This document shows positions 7,980 to 15,797 of a stretch of 64,000 nt of DNA, in pieces. The notes below the pieces were generated by a model. That model was not told the origin of the DNA, searched no databases, and was given only the letters and a program-made list of their open reading frames with translations. The stretch's first letter is position 1; each line of letters opens with the position of its first letter. The translations under genes and the position numbers were made by a program. Source of the DNA: Streptomyces canus (lineage in GTDB: Bacteria > Actinomycetota > Actinomycetes > Streptomycetales > Streptomycetaceae); NCBI RefSeq assembly GCF_041435015.1, contig NZ_CP107989.1, forward strand, positions 9,920,001-9,984,000. Direction: 5' to 3'.

Positions 7980-9319
7980 ACTCCCCGACTGCCGTGTCCT
8001 CCGCGTCCCACGAACACACGGCTGAGCCGGACTCGTCCGCGGCCGCCCGACTGCTGGCCGGATGGCACGCCACCGGGCGACCGACCGACCTCACCGATCA
8101 CCTCCGGCGCCACGGGCAGCCTCCTGCCGCCACGGTTCTCGGCAGCCGGACGTCGATGCCGCTGGTGGAGGCTGTCGAGTCGGCCGGGCTCACCGGGCGC
8201 GGCGGCGCCGGGTTCCCCACCGCGCGCAAGCTGCGGGCCGTGGCGGAACGTGGCGGCCGGGCCGTGGTCGTCGTCAATGCCATGGAGAGCGAACCCGCCA
8301 GCCGCAAGGACCAGTTCCTGCTCGCCGTCGCACCCCACCTCGTCCTCGATGGTGCCGTCCTGGCCGCGACCGCGGTCGGCGCCGATACCGTCCACGTGTG
8401 CCTGCCACGCACCCGCAGCGCCCAGTACCGGCAGCTGAGCGAAGCCCTGGACGAACGACACCGCCACCGCCTCGACCGGGTGCGGCTGCGCCTGCACGCC
8501 CTTCCGCACGCCTACGTCTCCAGCGAGTCGACCGCGTTGGTGCGCTGGCTCAACGGCGGCCCGGCCCGGCCGCAGGGCAGCCCGCCACGCGCCCACGAAC
8601 GCGGCGTCGCCCGGCGCCCCACCCTCATCCACAACGCCGAGACCCTCGCCCACCTCGCTCTCATCGCCCGACACGGCCCCGACTGGTTCCGCCGCACGGG
8701 AACCCCGGACGAGCCCGGCACGACACTTGTGACCGTCTCCGGCGCCGTCACCACCCCGGGCGTCCAGGAGGTCGCGATCGGCACGCCGCTCGCCACGATC
8801 GTCGACCGTGCCGGAGGTCCCACGCAGCCTGTGAGGGCGGTCCTCCTCGGTGGCTTCGCCGGCACCTGGCTCCCGTCGGAACACCTGGACACCCCCCTCA
8901 CCCAGCGCGACCTGGCCCCGCTGGGCGCCGCCCCCGGGGCGGGCGTGCTCGTCTCCCTTGCCCACTCGGCCTGCGGGCTGAGCGAGACGGCGCGCATTCT
9001 CGCCTACCTCGCCGCCCACGGTGCCCGCCAGTGCGGACCGTGCCACTTCGGACTGCCCGCCGTCGCCGACGACTTCGCCATGCTGGCCGCCGGACGGAGC
9101 GACCCCGACCTGCTGCCCCGGCTGCACCGGAGGACCGGTCTGCTGCCGGGCCGGGGTGCCTGCCGCCATCCCGACGGTGCCGCCCGCCTCGCCGCCTCCG
9201 CCTTGAGCACCTTCGCCGACGACGTCGACCACCACCGCACCTACGGCCCCTGCCCCGCCGGCCACCGGTCGCCCCTCATCCCCGTACCGCCCGCCATACC
9301 CCCGGAGACCTGGCGATGA
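7976..9319 (+). CDS. NuoF/SLBB-type flavin and iron-sulfur oxidoreductase subunit
   Basis: 447 residues. The Rossmann-like N-terminal half has GRGGAGFPT (74-82) and NAMESEP..RKD (from 101), the NADH/FMN-binding motifs of the NuoF/HoxF family. An SLBB-like segment follows (VTVSGAVTTPGV...GTPLATIVDRAGG). The C-terminal part carries cysteines in SACGLSE, ARQCGPC and GACRHP; the classic ESCGxCxPC cluster motif is altered (ARQCGPC), so the 4Fe-4S site may be modified. At about 450 residues it matches NuoF length. Overlaps of 4 bp on both sides place it between the membrane haem protein and a ferredoxin. I infer that it oxidises NAD(P)H or the ferredoxin and feeds the membrane partner. Confidence 0.85.
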   Translation: MNSPTAVSSASHEHTAEPDSSAAARLLAGWHATGRPTDLTDHLRRHGQPPAATVLGSRTSMPLVEAVESAGLTGRGGAGFPTARKLRAVAERGGRAVVVVNAMESEPASRKDQFLLAVAPHLVLDGAVLAATAVGADTVHVCLPRTRSAQYRQLSEALDERHRHRLDRVRLRLHALPHAYVSSESTALVRWLNGGPARPQGSPPRAHERGVARRPTLIHNAETLAHLALIARHGPDWFRRTGTPDEPGTTLVTVSGAVTTPGVQEVAIGTPLATIVDRAGGPTQPVRAVLLGGFAGTWLPSEHLDTPLTQRDLAPLGAAPGAGVLVSLAHSACGLSETARILAYLAAHGARQCGPCHFGLPAVADDFAMLAAGRSDPDLLPRLHRRTGLLPGRGACRHPDGAARLAASALSTFADDVDHHRTYGPCPAGHRSPLIPVPPAIPPETWR

Positions 9320-9528
9320 CCCCCACCAAGACCCTGCGTGTCGACCGCATCGCCTGCACCGGGCAGGGCCTGTGCGGCGAACTGCTCCCCGAGCTGATCG
9401 GCCTCGACGAATGGGGCTACCCCGTTATCAAGGTCCGAGCCGTCCCCGACCATCTGCGCACCCACACGCGCCGGGCCGTCGCCGCCTGCCCCCGCCTTGC
9501 CCTCCACGCCGACGACGGTCCCGCGTGA
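9316..9528 (+). CDS. 3Fe-4S-type ferredoxin
   Basis: 70 residues with three ligand cysteines: Cys14 and Cys20 in CTGQGLC, and Cys58 in ACP. This C-x5-C...CP spacing is that of the small single-cluster ferredoxins often paired with actinobacterial P450s. No P450 is nearby; the gene overlaps the NuoF-like gene by 4 bp (ATGA) and ends the operon. It is the likely soluble electron carrier for the pathway. No aromatic residues beyond those expected for the fold, and no insertion, are seen. Confidence 0.9.
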   Translation: MTPTKTLRVDRIACTGQGLCGELLPELIGLDEWGYPVIKVRAVPDHLRTHTRRAVAACPRLALHADDGPA

Positions 9529-9654
9529 CGCGCACAGTGTCCCGTGACACACGCCGGGTCAGTCATCCTCTCCGTCGCCGGCCAAGGCCGTCTTGGAGAA
9601 GCTGTCGTGCCACGCGTCCTTCGCCCCCGAATCGCCGAGGGGCGAGGATGCGCC

Positions 9655-9755
9655 CATGTCTTCGATGCACGCTCGGCGGTCTTCGGCAGCTGCCGCGCCA
9701 GGTCGTTCATGGCCCGGCCCGCGGCCAGTTCGTCGCCGATTCCGGACGAGCCTTC
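9655..9755 (-). pseudogene. DUF1876 (dsRBD-like, Rv1738 type) remnant
   Basis: The minus strand reads GSSGIGDELAAGRAMNDLAR, then QLPKTAERASKTWAH. This matches, from memory, the C-terminal helix of DUF1876 proteins (IGEELAAARALNDLA pattern). Only about 35 codons survive, with no start, and the frame runs straight on from the nicotinate phosphoribosyltransferase remnant. Rv1738, a DUF1876 protein, belongs to the mycobacterial DosR regulon, in line with the surrounding genes. The assignment rests on a short stretch. Confidence 0.45.
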
Positions 9756-9761
9756 CGTGAA

Positions 9762-9972
9762 CGTCGGACCCAGCAGAGGCTCAAGATCGTGGTGAGGCCG
9801 GTGCAGGGCTGCGGCGGTAGTCGAGTGCCGACTCGAGCCCCGCCGCCACCAGGAATCCCCGCTCCGGAGGAAGGTCGCGGGCGAAGAGGCTGAAGGTGGC
9901 TGGGCCGATCATCCCCTCGTGAAGGGAGGACATGGCGATCGTGACTTCGTACAGATCCCCTGTGTCCGTCAC
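9762..9972 (-). pseudogene. Nicotinate phosphoribosyltransferase, N-terminal remnant
   Basis: The frame reads TGDLYEVTIAMSSLHEGM, GPATFSLFARDLPPERG and FLVAAGLESALDY, the N-terminus of NAPRTase (PncB), an enzyme of NAD salvage. After LESALDY a frame change and deletion leave only EPLLGPTFTE of the following region. The remaining 350 or so residues, including the active-site His, are missing. The original start was probably the GTG at 9972, which overlaps the Rv1733c gene's TGA by 4 bp, so the two genes were once translationally coupled. PncB2 is a DosR-regulon member in Mycobacterium tuberculosis. Confidence 0.7.
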
Positions 9973-10571
9973 GGACGGAAGCGTGCGGACCACCGGGGTT
10001 CCACCAGCCCCCATTCGGCGTCCCATTGCGCGTACCGTCTCCGGTTCAGGACCAGGCGCATGCCCGCCCCGAGCGCGTAGGATCCGGCGCCCACGCCGAA
10101 CGCCGCCATACCGCCCACCAGCCAGCCGCTGGTCGTCGCGTTGAGCGTGGTCGTCGGCGGCTCGGTGACTTGTCCCTTACGGGTCACCCACACACGTACG
10201 GTGGAGCCCTTGGGAGTTCCCGGCTTCACCAGAACCGCGCCCGTCCGCACGACACCGTTGGGGTCGGTCCAGCGAACCCGCGCCGGTCGCTTCACCCAAT
10301 CGCCACCCCCGGCGGTCGACGTCAGCCGGGCGGTGACCTGGTGCCGTTCCGCTGCCTGGGTCCGCACCGTGTGCATCGACGCTTCGTACGCTGTCAGTCC
10401 CGCGCTGACGGCGGCTGCCGGCAGCCCGAGGACGAGAACGACCATCAGAACGCGGCGCATCCAGCACTCGAACGTGTCGGACGCACGCCTCAGGGAGTTC
10501 CGGCCCTTGGCCGCGGCATCGCCGCGCCTCGGCGGTGGACCGGGTGTGTATGGCGAACCTTGTGTGCTCAT
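9969..10571 (-). CDS. Rv1733c-family membrane protein
   Basis: 200 residues from an ATG preceded by GGAAGGCGGGTC. A Pro-rich N-terminus is followed by a transmembrane helix (about 40-62), an extracytoplasmic domain of about 85 residues with RVRWTDPNGVVRTGAVLV and GSTVRVWVTRKGQV, a second helix (about 147-170) and a basic tail (RRRYAQWDAEWGLVEPRW). This two-helix layout with the W-x-D-x-x-G strand is that of Rv1733c-type proteins, which are dormancy-induced in mycobacteria; their biochemical function is unknown. A strong DosR-like palindrome lies 74 bp upstream. A longer reading frame extends to 10796, but lacks family similarity and crosses that palindrome. Confidence 0.88.
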   Translation of the reverse strand: MSTQGSPYTPGPPPRRGDAAAKGRNSLRRASDTFECWMRRVLMVVLVLGLPAAAVSAGLTAYEASMHTVRTQAAERHQVTARLTSTAGGGDWVKRPARVRWTDPNGVVRTGAVLVKPGTPKGSTVRVWVTRKGQVTEPPTTTLNATTSGWLVGGMAAFGVGAGSYALGAGMRLVLNRRRYAQWDAEWGLVEPRWSARFRP

Positions 10572-10645
10572 GACCCGCCTTCCAACAATTCGCCGGCCGT
10601 CCCCCACCGACTGCTCCCACCGTCGAACGGCAGCGGGGTCGGGGC

Positions 10646-10665
10646 ACAGGGACGAAGGTCCCTGT
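10646..10665 (-). promoter_or_regulatory. DosR/DevR-type box, perfect 20-bp palindrome
   Basis: ACAGGGACGAAGGTCCCTGT has two perfect 8-bp arms around a 4-bp spacer and contains GGGAC-N4-GTCCC, the core of the mycobacterial DosR box. It lies 74 bp upstream of the Rv1733c-family start, and that gene type is DosR-controlled in mycobacteria. A second copy is at 3653-3672. I infer control by an OsdR/DosR-like NarL-type regulator encoded elsewhere. Confidence 0.65.
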
Positions 10666-10714
10666 CGGGCCAGGCTTTTCGGTCCACCGGTAGCCGAAGG
10701 GGCCCAGCCCGTGG

Positions 10715-10950
10715 GCAGCGGTGGCGTCCTCGTGCAGAACCTCGCTCGACAGCCGGACCGTGGGATTTCTATCCGTGGCGGGCTCCGAGGCGGCACTGAT
10801 CACCTCGGAGGGCTCGCGATCACCGGCAGCCGCGTGCACGAGGCGGAGCGACATACTGTGCCGGGCCGGCTCGGCGGCGCCCCAGTTCACCGCCACCGCC
10901 TCCAGGCTCGATTCGGATCCGTCGATGCCGATCACCACGGGAATCGCCAC
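10715..10950 (-). pseudogene. Universal stress protein, N-terminal remnant
   Basis: A GTG at 10950, with GAGGAG a few bases upstream, opens a frame reading IPVVIGIDGSESSLEAV, NWGAAEPARHSMSLRLVHAA and PTVRLSSEVLHEDATAAH. This is the first 75 or so residues of a Usp domain. The sequence then changes to GLGPFGYRWTEKPG, which has no Usp character; the ATP-loop and the whole second domain are gone. The ribosome-binding site survives, so a short fusion peptide could still be made. It shares its upstream region with the intact Usp gene at 11169. Confidence 0.65.
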
Positions 10951-11168
10951 CGCACCCGTCTCCTCTCGTGGCGGGTGCCAGGTGCCAGGTGCCTGGACTT
11001 CCTCCCCTCTACGGCTCCGCATGCGCCGGGGAGGATATTGGGGTACTCCTCGTAGGAGAGAAGCACCGCGCTCGGCATGTCGGCGACGTCCGGAGCATGC
11101 ACGCCATCGGACTCGTTCACCGTCACCCACCGTCGTATCCAGTTTCGTACGAGACGGAGGCCGCCGCC

Positions 11169-12041
11169 ATGCAGCCAGTGATCACCGTGGGCCTCGACGG
11201 CTCACCCGAGAGCCTCGCCGCCGCCCGTTGGGCCGCCGACGAGGCGGACAGGCGCAAACTCACGCTGCGCCTGCTGCACGCGTGGCCGCTGCTGGTGCCG
11301 GAACCGGCCCGCGTCCCTTCGGACGTCGATCAGAACTACTGGGCGAAGCGCTTCGTCCACACCGCGCGCGCGGAACTGGAATCCAGCCACCCGGGTCTGA
11401 CCATCATCGGGAGCCTGGTGGCCGACGACGCCCGGAAGGCTTTGCTCCAGGCGGCGTCGGACTCCGAGCTGATCGTGCTCGGCTCACGGGGGCTGGATTC
11501 CGTCGGAAGCTACTTCCTGGGTGACGTCAGCATGCCGGTCGTTGCCCGGACACAGCGGCCGGTGGTCCTGGTCCGCACGGGATACAGGACAGCGCAGCCG
11601 ACGCAGCCGACGCCGGCGAACCGTGTGGTCGTGGCACTGAAACTCCACGGATCCAGCGACGAACTGCTCGACTTCGCCTTCCACACCGCCGCGGTCAGAG
11701 GGGTTGCGCTCCTGGCCGTACACGGCCGAAGCGTGCCGCTGCACGCGCGCGTGCCCTGGGGAGTGGACCACGCCGTGACCGAAGAGATGACAGGGGACGC
11801 GCAGCAGGAGCTGAGCAAGGCCCTGCACCGCTGGCGCGAGAAGTACCCGCAGGTGGACGCGGCCCACGCCATCCGGCTCGAGACGCCCGCGAAGGCCGTC
11901 GTTCATGCTGGCGAAGGCGCCGCGCTGCTCGTCGTCGGCCGGCGCACACACCGGCACGACATGGCACCCCACCTGGGCCACGTGACCCACGCCGCCATCC
12001 ATCACGGGCGCTGCCCCGTCGCCGTCGTCCCCCATGGCTGA
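11169..12041 (+). CDS. Two-domain universal stress protein
   Basis: 290 residues with tandem UspA domains. Domain 1 begins PVITVGLDGSPESLAAARWA and has LIVLGSRGLDSVGSYFLGDV followed by RPVVLV. Domain 2 has VVVALKLHGSSDELLDFAF and ends LLVVGRRTHRHD...HAAIHHGRCPVAVVPHG. The ATP-binding GxxG loops are looser in this copy (GLDSVGSY), so nucleotide binding is less certain. GGAGG at 11155-11159 supports this ATG over in-frame codons further upstream. It is divergent from a Usp remnant, and a very weak DosR-like sequence lies near 11080. Confidence 0.9.
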   Translation: MQPVITVGLDGSPESLAAARWAADEADRRKLTLRLLHAWPLLVPEPARVPSDVDQNYWAKRFVHTARAELESSHPGLTIIGSLVADDARKALLQAASDSELIVLGSRGLDSVGSYFLGDVSMPVVARTQRPVVLVRTGYRTAQPTQPTPANRVVVALKLHGSSDELLDFAFHTAAVRGVALLAVHGRSVPLHARVPWGVDHAVTEEMTGDAQQELSKALHRWREKYPQVDAAHAIRLETPAKAVVHAGEGAALLVVGRRTHRHDMAPHLGHVTHAAIHHGRCPVAVVPHG

Positions 12042-12146
12042 GCCCCGCGACGAACTGAACGACGCCCGGAAAGCCGACATGTAGCAGGCCCACCTTCACT
12101 GCGGCGGCCTGGCATACGACTTGTTGTCTCGCCTTGGCGACAGACG

Positions 12147-13442
12147 TCACAACGAGTCGGGTGCACTCTCCTGGGCGAGATCCTTGTATGCCGGGTGATC
12201 CGGGCCGTCGGCCGGGGGAGCGGCCCACAGCGCCGCTTCGACCCGGCGGTTGCTGGTCATGGATGCCGTGATGGCCGTCATCGTCAGGAGGAGGACGGCG
12301 GCGGCGTAGAGGGGGGTGCGGATGTCGTAGGTGGTGGCCAGCCAGCCACCGAGGAAGGCCCCGACCGGAGCGGCGCACATGGCCAGCATGCGGGAGGTGG
12401 AGGCGACCCGGCCCATGAGGTGGGCCGGGACGATCGCCTGCCGGAGGGAGGGCCCGAGCACCATCGTGGCGCCCATGCCGGCCCCACAGACGGCGAGCGC
12501 CAGCCCGGCCACGTACGGGTTCGGGGCAGCGGCCAGGCCCAGGATGGCAAGCCCCTCGACGGCGGCTGTACAGGTCAGTGCGGTGCCGGTGCCGAGTCGT
12601 CGGCCAAGGTAGGAGGCGATGCCCGCACCGAGCAGGCCGCCGGTGGCCTCCGCCGTGAGGAGCAGGCCGAAGCCGTAGGTGTCGATGCCGAGTCGGTCGT
12701 GTGCGAAGAGGGCGAGGACGGTCTCCACAGCGAGGAAGGCGACGTTCCCGACCGCCGGGCGGAGCGCGAGCCCGAGCAGCAGCCGGTCCCGGAAGACGTA
12801 CGACGCACCGGCCCGCGCCTGCAGAAGCAGCGACTCGCGGACCTCCGGCACGGGCCGGGGCATGGCGGGCAGCGTACGGACGAGCAGCGCGGAGAGCATG
12901 AACGACACCGCGTCGGCGAGCAGCGGAACCGCCCGCCCGAGCGCGAGCAGCGCACTGCCCGCGGGCGGTCCCGCGAAGCCGGACATGGCGGTCTGGGCTC
13001 CGCGCAAGCGGGAGTTGGCTCGCTCCAGGAGTGCGGGGTCGCGGCCGAGCAGATCCGGCAGATAGGCCGTGGCGGCCGTATCGAAGAAGAGTCCGCCGAG
13101 GCCGAGCAGGAAGGCGACGGCCGCGAGCAGCGGAATGCTCAGCAGGTCGAGTGCAGCCGCTGCCGCCGGTATCGCGAGCAGCACGGCACGCGACGCGTCC
13201 ATGACCCACATCGTGCGCCGGCGGTCCCAGCGGTCCACCAGCGCACCGCCGAGCACCCCGAAGAGCAGCCACGGCAGCGTACCGGCGGCCGTGACGACGG
13301 CGAGCGCCATCGGATCCCGCGTCAACGTCAACGCGATCAGCGGCAGCGCGGCGTGCGACACCCCGTCACCGAGCGAGGACACCGTCTGCGCGGTCCACAG
13401 CCGTCCGAACCCGGTCGGCAACTTCCTGACGCCTGAGGTCAC
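12147..13442 (-). CDS. MFS transporter (drug/siderophore efflux type)
   Basis: 431 residues with about twelve hydrophobic helices in two halves. The region GRLWTAQTVSSLGDGVS, the loop DRWDRRRTMWVMDASRA after the second helix, and AYLPDLLGRDPALLERANSR are characteristic of the MFS_3/EntS-like exporter branch. It is a plasma-membrane antiporter expected to expel a small molecule. The start overlaps the upstream regulator's stop by 4 bp, so the pair is one operon. The substrate cannot be read from sequence, but regulator-coupled exporters of this type commonly give self-protection or drug resistance. Confidence 0.9.
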   Translation of the reverse strand: MTSGVRKLPTGFGRLWTAQTVSSLGDGVSHAALPLIALTLTRDPMALAVVTAAGTLPWLLFGVLGGALVDRWDRRRTMWVMDASRAVLLAIPAAAAALDLLSIPLLAAVAFLLGLGGLFFDTAATAYLPDLLGRDPALLERANSRLRGAQTAMSGFAGPPAGSALLALGRAVPLLADAVSFMLSALLVRTLPAMPRPVPEVRESLLLQARAGASYVFRDRLLLGLALRPAVGNVAFLAVETVLALFAHDRLGIDTYGFGLLLTAEATGGLLGAGIASYLGRRLGTGTALTCTAAVEGLAILGLAAAPNPYVAGLALAVCGAGMGATMVLGPSLRQAIVPAHLMGRVASTSRMLAMCAAPVGAFLGGWLATTYDIRTPLYAAAVLLLTMTAITASMTSNRRVEAALWAAPPADGPDHPAYKDLAQESAPDSL

Positions 13443-13978
13443 TTGGCGCCCCCCTCGGCCTGCTGGCGCGGTGCCGGGTGGAAGAGTGCGAAGACGAGTG
13501 ACGCGTCCGGCAGTGACGGATCGGACAGCTCCCGGTACTCGTCCGCCAGAGCCTGCAACCGCGCCCCCAGCTGCGCGAACTGCTCCTCGGTGAGCCGCAG
13601 ATGCGCCATCCGCACGTGCCGCTCGCCGTCCACCGGCGACGCCTCCAAGTCCGCCACCGCATGTCGCATCAGCACATCCGGGCCTCCCTCACCCGGATCG
13701 GGCAGCTCGATCGACCGTGCGGCCATCGCGTAATACCGCTCGGTGACACCCCGCACCTTCCGCGTCCGCACCACCTTCACCAGGCCTGCCCGCTCCAACA
13801 GCCGCACGTGATAGCTGGAACTTCCCTTCGCAAGGCCCACCCGTTCGGCGATCTGCGTAATCGTCGCCGGCTCGAAGCGGAGCACGGCCATGATCCGGTG
13901 GCGCGTCAGATTGGAGACGGCGCGTAGTTGCTCATCCGTGGTGACGTGAAACGTCTCGGGGAGATCATCGGTAGGCAT
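13439..13978 (-). CDS. ArsR-like winged-helix repressor of the adjacent exporter
   Basis: 179 residues. The N-terminal half carries a winged helix (HRIMAVLRFEPATITQIAER, then GLAKGSSSYHVRLLERAGL and a wing KVRGVTERYYAMA), the ArsR/HTH_20 type seen in MFS-linked repressors. The C-terminal half is helical and lacks metal-binding cysteine pairs, so it is not a metal sensor. A perfect palindrome (13984-14009) sits immediately upstream of this ATG, which suggests autorepression. An in-frame ATG at 14014 would place the palindrome inside the coding sequence and has no better ribosome-binding site. The exporter gene is translationally coupled downstream. Confidence 0.88.
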   Translation of the reverse strand: MPTDDLPETFHVTTDEQLRAVSNLTRHRIMAVLRFEPATITQIAERVGLAKGSSSYHVRLLERAGLVKVVRTRKVRGVTERYYAMAARSIELPDPGEGGPDVLMRHAVADLEASPVDGERHVRMAHLRLTEEQFAQLGARLQALADEYRELSDPSLPDASLVFALFHPAPRQQAEGGAK

Positions 13979-13983
13979 GGGAG

Positions 13984-14009
13984 CAATGGTCAACGACTCT
14001 TGACCATTG
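13984..14009. promoter_or_regulatory. Operator palindrome of the regulator-exporter operon
   Basis: CAATGGTCAA and TTGACCATTG form perfect 10-bp arms around a 6-bp spacer, ending 5 bp before the regulator's ATG at 13978. Its symmetry and position fit the binding site of the dimeric winged-helix repressor encoded there. Confidence 0.7.
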
Positions 14010-14134
14010 AGCAAGGGGATTTCGCGCGGACCTTCGGAATCTGCCCCGCTCTTCGCGCATCAGCGAACGGAACATCGGCAGCAACCGGGTCAGGTCGTGC
14101 ATTTTCGCGTGGTTGTTGCTGTCGTCGGTGCGGG

Positions 14135-14410
14135 ATTTCGTCGAGCCTGCTCACGGCGGCCAGGCTCGCCTTGTCCTCCTCCGGGGTGCCGGGACCGTGT
14201 TCGTCACCGCGCATCAGGATGTCGGTCCCGCCGTCCACCAGCACGACCGCGTCGGCATCGCCGAGATGTGCGATCAGCGTCCGGTAGGCCGTCCGCAGTG
14301 GACCGACACCGGTGCTCGGGAACGCGTACACGGTCGACTCCAGATCCTGCGTCGCGAGCCGCTGGGCGAGCGTCCGTTCGGCAAAGAAGTCGCCGCGCAG
14401 GGGGGCGGAG
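14135..14410 (-). pseudogene. DUF1152-type protein, internal remnant
   Basis: The frame reads APLRGDFFAERTLAQRLATQ, STVYAFPSTGVGPLRTAY and VVLVDGGTDILMRGDE..GTPEED, a conserved block of DUF1152 proteins (unknown function, glycine/aspartate-rich core). The upstream part is replaced by the MerR promoter region, and after SLAAVSRLDEIP the similarity stops abruptly. About 90 of an expected 300 residues survive, without a start codon. Confidence 0.6.
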
Positions 14411-14451
14411 GCATTGTCAAAACTTGTGGAGCGATCGGCAGACGGATGGGC

Positions 14452-14479
14452 TTGAGTCTCCCGTAGGGGGAGACGTCAA
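14452..14479 (+). promoter_or_regulatory. MerR-type operator/promoter
   Basis: An interrupted dyad TTGA-GTCTCCC ... GGGAGAC-G-TCAA lies 9 bp before the MerR ATG. MerR-family autoregulators bind such dyads between -35 and -10 elements and often have CTCCCC/GGGGAG arms. The site is intact although the gene is frameshifted. Confidence 0.6.
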
Positions 14480-14488
14480 AGTGGGGGC

Positions 14489-15170
14489 ATGGACGGCGAC
14501 GCGCTCTACTCGATCGGCGAACTGGCCCGGCGGACCGGCCTGACGGTCAAGACCATTCGGTTCTACTCCGATCGCGGAATCGTGGCGCCAACGGACCGCA
14601 GCCCAGCCGGCTACCGCCTCTACAACGTCGACGCCGTCGCGCGCCTGCCCCTTGCGGACTCTGCGGGACCTGGGGGTGGACCTGCCCACGATCCGCAGGG
14701 TCGTGGACCGGGAACTCCCGCTTCCCGAGGTCGCCGCAACGCACGCCGAAGCCCTGGCCGTGCAGATCCGCGTCCTGACCCTGCGGCATGCGGTGCTGAC
14801 GGCGGTGGCCGAGCGTGGGCTCACTGCTCAAGAGACGGATCTCCTGCACAAGCTGACCCACCTCTCCGAGGACGAACGCCGACGTCTGATCGGGGACTTC
14901 CTCGATGCCGCCTTCGGCAGTCTCGACACCGACTCCGCGTTGGCGGGGATCTGGCGCTCGATGACCCCCGAGATACCCGACAGCCCCCAGGCGGAGCAGG
15001 TCCGGGCGTGGGTGGAGTGGGCCGAACTGGCCGCAGACCCGGATTTCCGCGCCAGCGTACGGCGGATGTCCGAGGACCACGCGGCCGAACAGGCGCAAGG
15101 CGACACCACGGGCCCGCACCGCGACCTCGGTGCAGTCGTCCGTGACCGGGTCGGCTCGCCTGGCTGGTCA
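14489..15170 (+). pseudogene. MerR-family regulator, frameshifted
   Basis: The ATG at 14489 opens YSIGELARRTGLTVKTIRFY and SPAGYRLYNVDAVARL, an intact MerR DNA-binding domain. Near 14650 the reading frame shifts by one base; the next frame continues RTLRDLGVDLPTIRRVVD and a long helical effector domain (LTHLSEDERRRLIGDFLDAA, IWRSMTPEIPDSPQAEQVR) to about 15170, after which similarity fades. The intact protein would be about 240 residues with no cysteine cluster. If the shift is real, only a truncated DNA-binding fragment is made. A single-base assembly error in a C/T run (CTGCCCCTTGC) is an alternative explanation. Confidence 0.7.
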
Positions 15171-15437
15171 GGGTTTCCCGGCACCCGGTGCTGGTGCCGG
15201 GAACGCCACAACCCGCCCGCTGGGTTGCCGCGACTCGGGCCCGCCCCAGGACTGGCCGACGACGAACAGACGGGGGTTGTCCCCACGGCTGAGCGCGCAG
15301 GCGAAGGCGCCGCGATCCAGGTGGACAGTAGCGAGCACCTCACCTGATTCGATCGAGGAACCGACCCGCGCACTGGTGGGACCGGCAGCCGGTCAACTCA
15401 CCGTGCCCACTGAGAACGCATCAGCCCCGGCCCCTGC

Positions 15438-15797
15438 TCATGAAGTGAAGTCGGCGAGGTACGCCAGCCCTGCCAGGAGTCCTGCGTAGGCCAGGACCAA
15501 TAGCAGACTGAAGAAGATCAGGACCCAACCGGTCACGATACCGAGCAACGCGACGCCGCGGTCGCGGCCGCCCAGGTGCTTGCCCCGACGGCGGCCGAGG
15601 TGTCCGGCGGGGACGGCGACAACGCCGAACGCGAACACCAGGAACGTGTACCACCCGCCGTACAGCAGCCACAACATCGGCGTCATGATGATGCCCACGA
15701 TCAGACCGGCGCCCAAAGAGGCGGACCAGATGCTGATCCGAGCAGGCGTATTGCGAGTAACTCCCGCCGCGTCAGTGTCCTGAGTAGCTTCGGTCAC
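15438..15797 (-). CDS. DUF4190-like small membrane protein
   Basis: 119 residues from a GTG preceded by AGGGGGA. A polar N-terminus of about 20 residues is followed by three hydrophobic segments (about 24-49, 51-61 and 79-113) and the loop AVPAGHLGRRRGKHLGGRDR. The pattern GHLGxRR...GxxLxxxGI..GWxL is characteristic of DUF4190, a family of small two- or three-helix membrane proteins of unknown role in actinobacteria. No operon partner is visible. A much longer upstream in-frame extension exists, but shows no family similarity. Confidence 0.8.
   Translation of the reverse strand: MTEATQDTDAAGVTRNTPARISIWSASLGAGLIVGIIMTPMLWLLYGGWYTFLVFAFGVVAVPAGHLGRRRGKHLGGRDRGVALLGIVTGWVLIFFSLLLVLAYAGLLAGLAYLADFTS

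Noticed and set aside
9544..9795. An 83-codon plus-strand frame after the ferredoxin gene
   Set aside because: The opposite strand holds the NAPRTase and DUF1876 remnants, which explain the region better.
11075..11100. A DosR-like site before the Usp gene at 11169
   Set aside because: At least three mismatches in the ten core bases; indistinguishable from chance in such GC-rich DNA.
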